Below are positions 61,845-64,000 of a stretch of DNA of 64,000 bases, piece by piece. Each line of letters starts with the position of its first letter. Positions within the stretch are counted from its first letter, which is position 1. The translations under genes and the position numbers were made by a program. Under the pieces are notes generated by a model. The model was not told the origin of the DNA. It saw nothing but the letters and a program-made list of their open reading frames with translations, and did not search any database. Source of the DNA: Pseudomonadota bacterium. GTDB taxonomy: Bacteria > Myxococcota_A > Polyangia > Polyangiales > Polyangiaceae. Location of the stretch: assembly GCA_023423895.1 (NCBI GenBank), contig JAFAER010000179.1:1-64000 (forward strand). The letters are read 5' to 3'.

Positions 61845-62402
61845 TTACTTCTGGCGCAACGTCTTCATCGCGCCACCCCACGCGACGACCTGATCGAGCA
61901 TGGTGGTGACCTTCTGCTCGTGGCTCGGATTGGGCGTGAACGTCGTCCAGTTCTCGAAGTCCGTCGAGAGGGAAAGCATCACCTGCGCGCGAACGTCGGC
62001 GACCATGATCTCGCCCATCACGAGCCGGAGCGCTTCGACGGACCGAACGCCGCTCGCGCTGCCATAGCTCACGAAGCCGGCCGCCTTGTTGTTCCACTCC
62101 TTGAAGAGGAAGTCGATCGCGTTCTTGAGCGCGCCCGGGATGCCGTGGTTGTACTCGGGCGTCACGAAGACGAACGCGTCGAAGGAGTCGATCTTCGCGC
62201 TCCACGCCTTGGTGTGCTCCTTCGTGTACTTCCCCAACGACGGGGGGGTGGGCTCGTCGAGCAGCGGCAGGTTGAAGGCCGCGATGTCGACGATCTCGAA
62301 TTCGGCGTCCGTCCGCTTCTTGGCGATCTCGTACACCCACTTCGCGACCGCCTCGGCCTTTCGCCCGGGACGGGTGCTCCCCACGATGATCCCGACCTTC
62401 AT
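61845..62402 (-). CDS. NADPH-dependent FMN reductase
   Basis: 185 residues from the ATG at 62402, preceded by GGAGGTGAG. The flavodoxin-like fold is complete: VGIIVGSTRPGRKAEAVAKW phosphate loop, PLLDEPTPP, VTPEYNHGIPGALKNAIDFL and FVSYGSASGVRSVEALRLVM. It transfers hydride from NAD(P)H to FMN or quinones. Stands alone, convergent with the acyltransferase gene (14 bp between stops). Confidence 0.93.
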   Translation of the reverse strand: MKVGIIVGSTRPGRKAEAVAKWVYEIAKKRTDAEFEIVDIAAFNLPLLDEPTPPSLGKYTKEHTKAWSAKIDSFDAFVFVTPEYNHGIPGALKNAIDFLFKEWNNKAAGFVSYGSASGVRSVEALRLVMGEIMVADVRAQVMLSLSTDFENWTTFTPNPSHEQKVTTMLDQVVAWGGAMKTLRQK

Positions 62403-62589
62403 ACTCACCTCCATCGGAGCATGTTGGGCCCCGCGCTGCCCCATGTCACTGCGGTCAATCGCGTCATCGCGCGGCGGTCGACGAGCTGGCGGAGCGCGCG
62501 CAGGACTCGCGGCGAGCTCCGCTAGGGACGCCTCGCTCAGATGTCACGACGCAGCAACAGTTCGACGTGTAGCCTCGTCGATCGGGCCG

Positions 62590-63363
62590 ATGCCATCCGA
62601 CGACGATCAGGACATGAAGGCGCGACGCGACCGTGCGCAGGAGCTCCTCGCGCAGGACCACTTCCAGGCGCTCGGCGTCGCGAGGACGGCGCCTCCCGAA
62701 GAGATCCAGCGAGCCTTCTTCGAGGTCGCCAAGGCATGGCATCCGGACCGCGTCCCTCGTGGGCTCGAGGAGCTGAAGCCGCTCTTCGCCCAGGTGTTCG
62801 GACGCCTCGACGTCGCTCGCGCCACGCTGACCGATCCGGCGCGCCGCGCGCGCTACATCGAAGAGCTGTCGCGCCCGGCGCGGCGCGCGGCTCCAGCCGA
62901 TACCGCCGCTGCCGAGGCGGGTGTGGAGCTGAAGAAAGCCGAGGCGCTGCTCAAGAAGAACGACGTCACCACGGCGGAGCGCCACCTTCGGCGCGCGGTT
63001 CAGCTCGCCCCGGCGCTCGTCGAGCCGCACGCGTTGCTCATCTGGCTCCAGGCCAAGCCGGCGAGCACCATGGAAGAGGTGAAGAAGCTCGTCGGCGATT
63101 TCGACGCGCTCATCGCACGCGATGACTCGTCCGCCCGCGCTCGCTTCTTCCGAGGACAACTCCGAAAGCGGCTCGGCCTCGACAAGGAGGCCAATGCCGA
63201 CTTCGTGCGCGCGTGCGAGCTCGACCCGAGCCACATCGACGCGCAGCGAGAGGTCCGGCTCCATCGGATGCGCGCGGAGAAGACCGCACCATCACGAACG
63301 AACGACGTCGCTTCGGGCGGAGAAGGCGTAGGCGGATTTTTTCGCAAGCTCTTCAAGCGGTGA
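62590..63363 (+). CDS. J-domain (DnaJ-like) protein with TPR-like region
   Basis: 257 residues from the ATG at 62590. Residues 20-90 are a J domain with the HPD motif (H51-D53 in AKAWHPDRVP) that stimulates Hsp70. Residues 105-230 look like TPR helices (AEALLKKNDVTTAERHLRRA, LRKRLGLDKEANADFVRACE). It ends with GGFFRKLFKR. A cytoplasmic J-protein co-chaperone of the kind common in myxobacteria. Its partner DnaK is not in the window. Confidence 0.85.
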   Translation: MPSDDDQDMKARRDRAQELLAQDHFQALGVARTAPPEEIQRAFFEVAKAWHPDRVPRGLEELKPLFAQVFGRLDVARATLTDPARRARYIEELSRPARRAAPADTAAAEAGVELKKAEALLKKNDVTTAERHLRRAVQLAPALVEPHALLIWLQAKPASTMEEVKKLVGDFDALIARDDSSARARFFRGQLRKRLGLDKEANADFVRACELDPSHIDAQREVRLHRMRAEKTAPSRTNDVASGGEGVGGFFRKLFKR

Positions 63364-63426
63364 CGTCGACGGGCGACGCGGAACCATTCTGCGTCACGCC
63401 GCCGTGACCGCTACGCTGAAGCGGTC

Positions 63427-64000
63427 GTGTCCACGTCGACCTTCACTCGCGTGAGCAGCCGCGGCGCGCCGGACCGCCTGGTCGCATTGTTCAGTGACAT
63501 CGAGATGGGCGCCGGCGGCCCTTACGACGACTTCCCCCGCTCGGACTTCCTGGCGGAGGTGATCCGGGGCTACGGCCGCGACCCGTATCGCTGGCTCGCA
63601 ACCGATCTCGTGTTCAACGGCGACACGTTCGATCTCCTGAAGACCAGCTACCGCGACGGCTTCACCCATCACATCACGCGCGACGTCGCGATCGGGAAGA
63701 TGGACCGCATCGCCGCGGCGCACGGCGACTTCTTCGATCAGCTCCACGAGTTCCTCCGGGACGATCCGGAGCGACGGCGCGTCTTCTTCGTCGCCGGCAA
63801 CCACGACATGGAGCTGTTCTTCCCCGAGGTGCAGGCGCTTATCCGCGAGCGCATCGGCTCGTCGTCGGACAACGTCCGCTTCCCGGGGATGTCTCTGTCG
63901 CTCGGACGGATGCACGTCGAGCACGGCTCACAGTTGGACGATCTGTTCTTCGTCGATCCCGACAAGCCATTCATCCATCGCCGGGACGGCGAGGTCCTGC
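63427..64000 (+). CDS. Metallophosphoesterase, N-terminal part (runs off window)
   Basis: 191 codons are visible from a GTG at 63427. All the early motifs of calcineurin-like phosphoesterases are present: D24 in LFSDIE, G65-D66 in FNGDTFDLL, G124-NH-D127, and the later VEHGSQLD. The arrangement recalls UDP-2,3-diacylglucosamine hydrolase-like enzymes but no lipid A context is visible. The start is uncertain because the frame stays open upstream without ATG. The 3' part lies beyond the window. Confidence 0.85.
   Translation, partial: MSTSTFTRVSSRGAPDRLVALFSDIEMGAGGPYDDFPRSDFLAEVIRGYGRDPYRWLATDLVFNGDTFDLLKTSYRDGFTHHITRDVAIGKMDRIAAAHGDFFDQLHEFLRDDPERRRVFFVAGNHDMELFFPEVQALIRERIGSSSDNVRFPGMSLSLGRMHVEHGSQLDDLFFVDPDKPFIHRRDGEVL

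Overview
The window is a stretch of very GC-rich bacterial chromosome with strong G/C preference at third codon positions. Its gene content points to a Myxococcota (myxobacterial, probably Polyangiales-like) soil bacterium. The signs are two eukaryote-like Ser/Thr kinases, an FHA-domain sigma-54 activator, many lipoproteins with SAC/AAC/GAC lipoboxes, a DUF1592/DUF1552 gene pair, an EF-G with the SGKTTLTER P-loop variant, and secreted cellulases. The species assignment is inference. I found no rRNA, tRNA, CRISPR array, insertion sequence or prophage. The region reads as ordinary chromosome with many lineage-specific secreted and signalling proteins.

Layout. 1-3.6 kb: the 5' end of fusA, then a two-gene operon of a radical SAM enzyme and a 2-oxoglutarate/Fe(II) oxygenase. 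3.6-5.4 kb: a LysR regulator divergent from a rhodanese-DoxX operon. 5.5-15.2 kb: secreted proteins and lipoproteins (lectin-tailed protein, SH3 protein, beta-barrel), an M1 aminopeptidase, a penicillin-binding transpeptidase and a PLP decarboxylase. 15.2-18.9 kb: a membrane-anchored RecB/Cas4-like nuclease candidate, an isopenicillin-N-synthase-type oxygenase, and small proteins (HTH, DUF2288, VOC). 19.1-31.3 kb: a signalling and surface block with a Ser/Thr kinase, two lipoproteins, a giant collagen-like Gly-rich protein, and an apparent operon of FHA-sigma-54 activator, second kinase and PEGA/TPR protein.

31.4-36.6 kb: a lipoprotein, then a tightly overlapping operon (DUF1592 cytochrome-like protein, Tat-exported DUF1552 protein, BNR lipoprotein) behind a striking double palindrome. 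36.7-45.3 kb: a PAP2 phosphatase, a small membrane protein, a TolB-propeller/amidohydrolase fusion and a full-length carboxylic acid reductase. 45.3-51.4 kb: a lipoprotein glutathione peroxidase, a second LysR/DoxX divergent pair, a transmembrane two-propeller protein, a zinc-ribbon protein and an HU-like protein. 51.6-55.2 kb: DUF2293, a decayed beta-propeller pseudogene, and an M50-CBS protease. 55.3-64.0 kb: GH5 and GH44 glucanases flanking a phosphoribosyltransferase-hydrolase fusion, an acyltransferase, an NADPH:FMN reductase, a J-domain protein, and a metallophosphoesterase that runs off the end.

The features most worth following up are the Gly-rich giant protein with its neighbouring kinase/FHA operon, the double palindrome controlling the DUF1592/1552/BNR operon, the radical SAM/oxygenase pair with unusual cysteine spacing, the membrane-tethered QxxxY nuclease, the carboxylic acid reductase, and the multiply damaged propeller gene.
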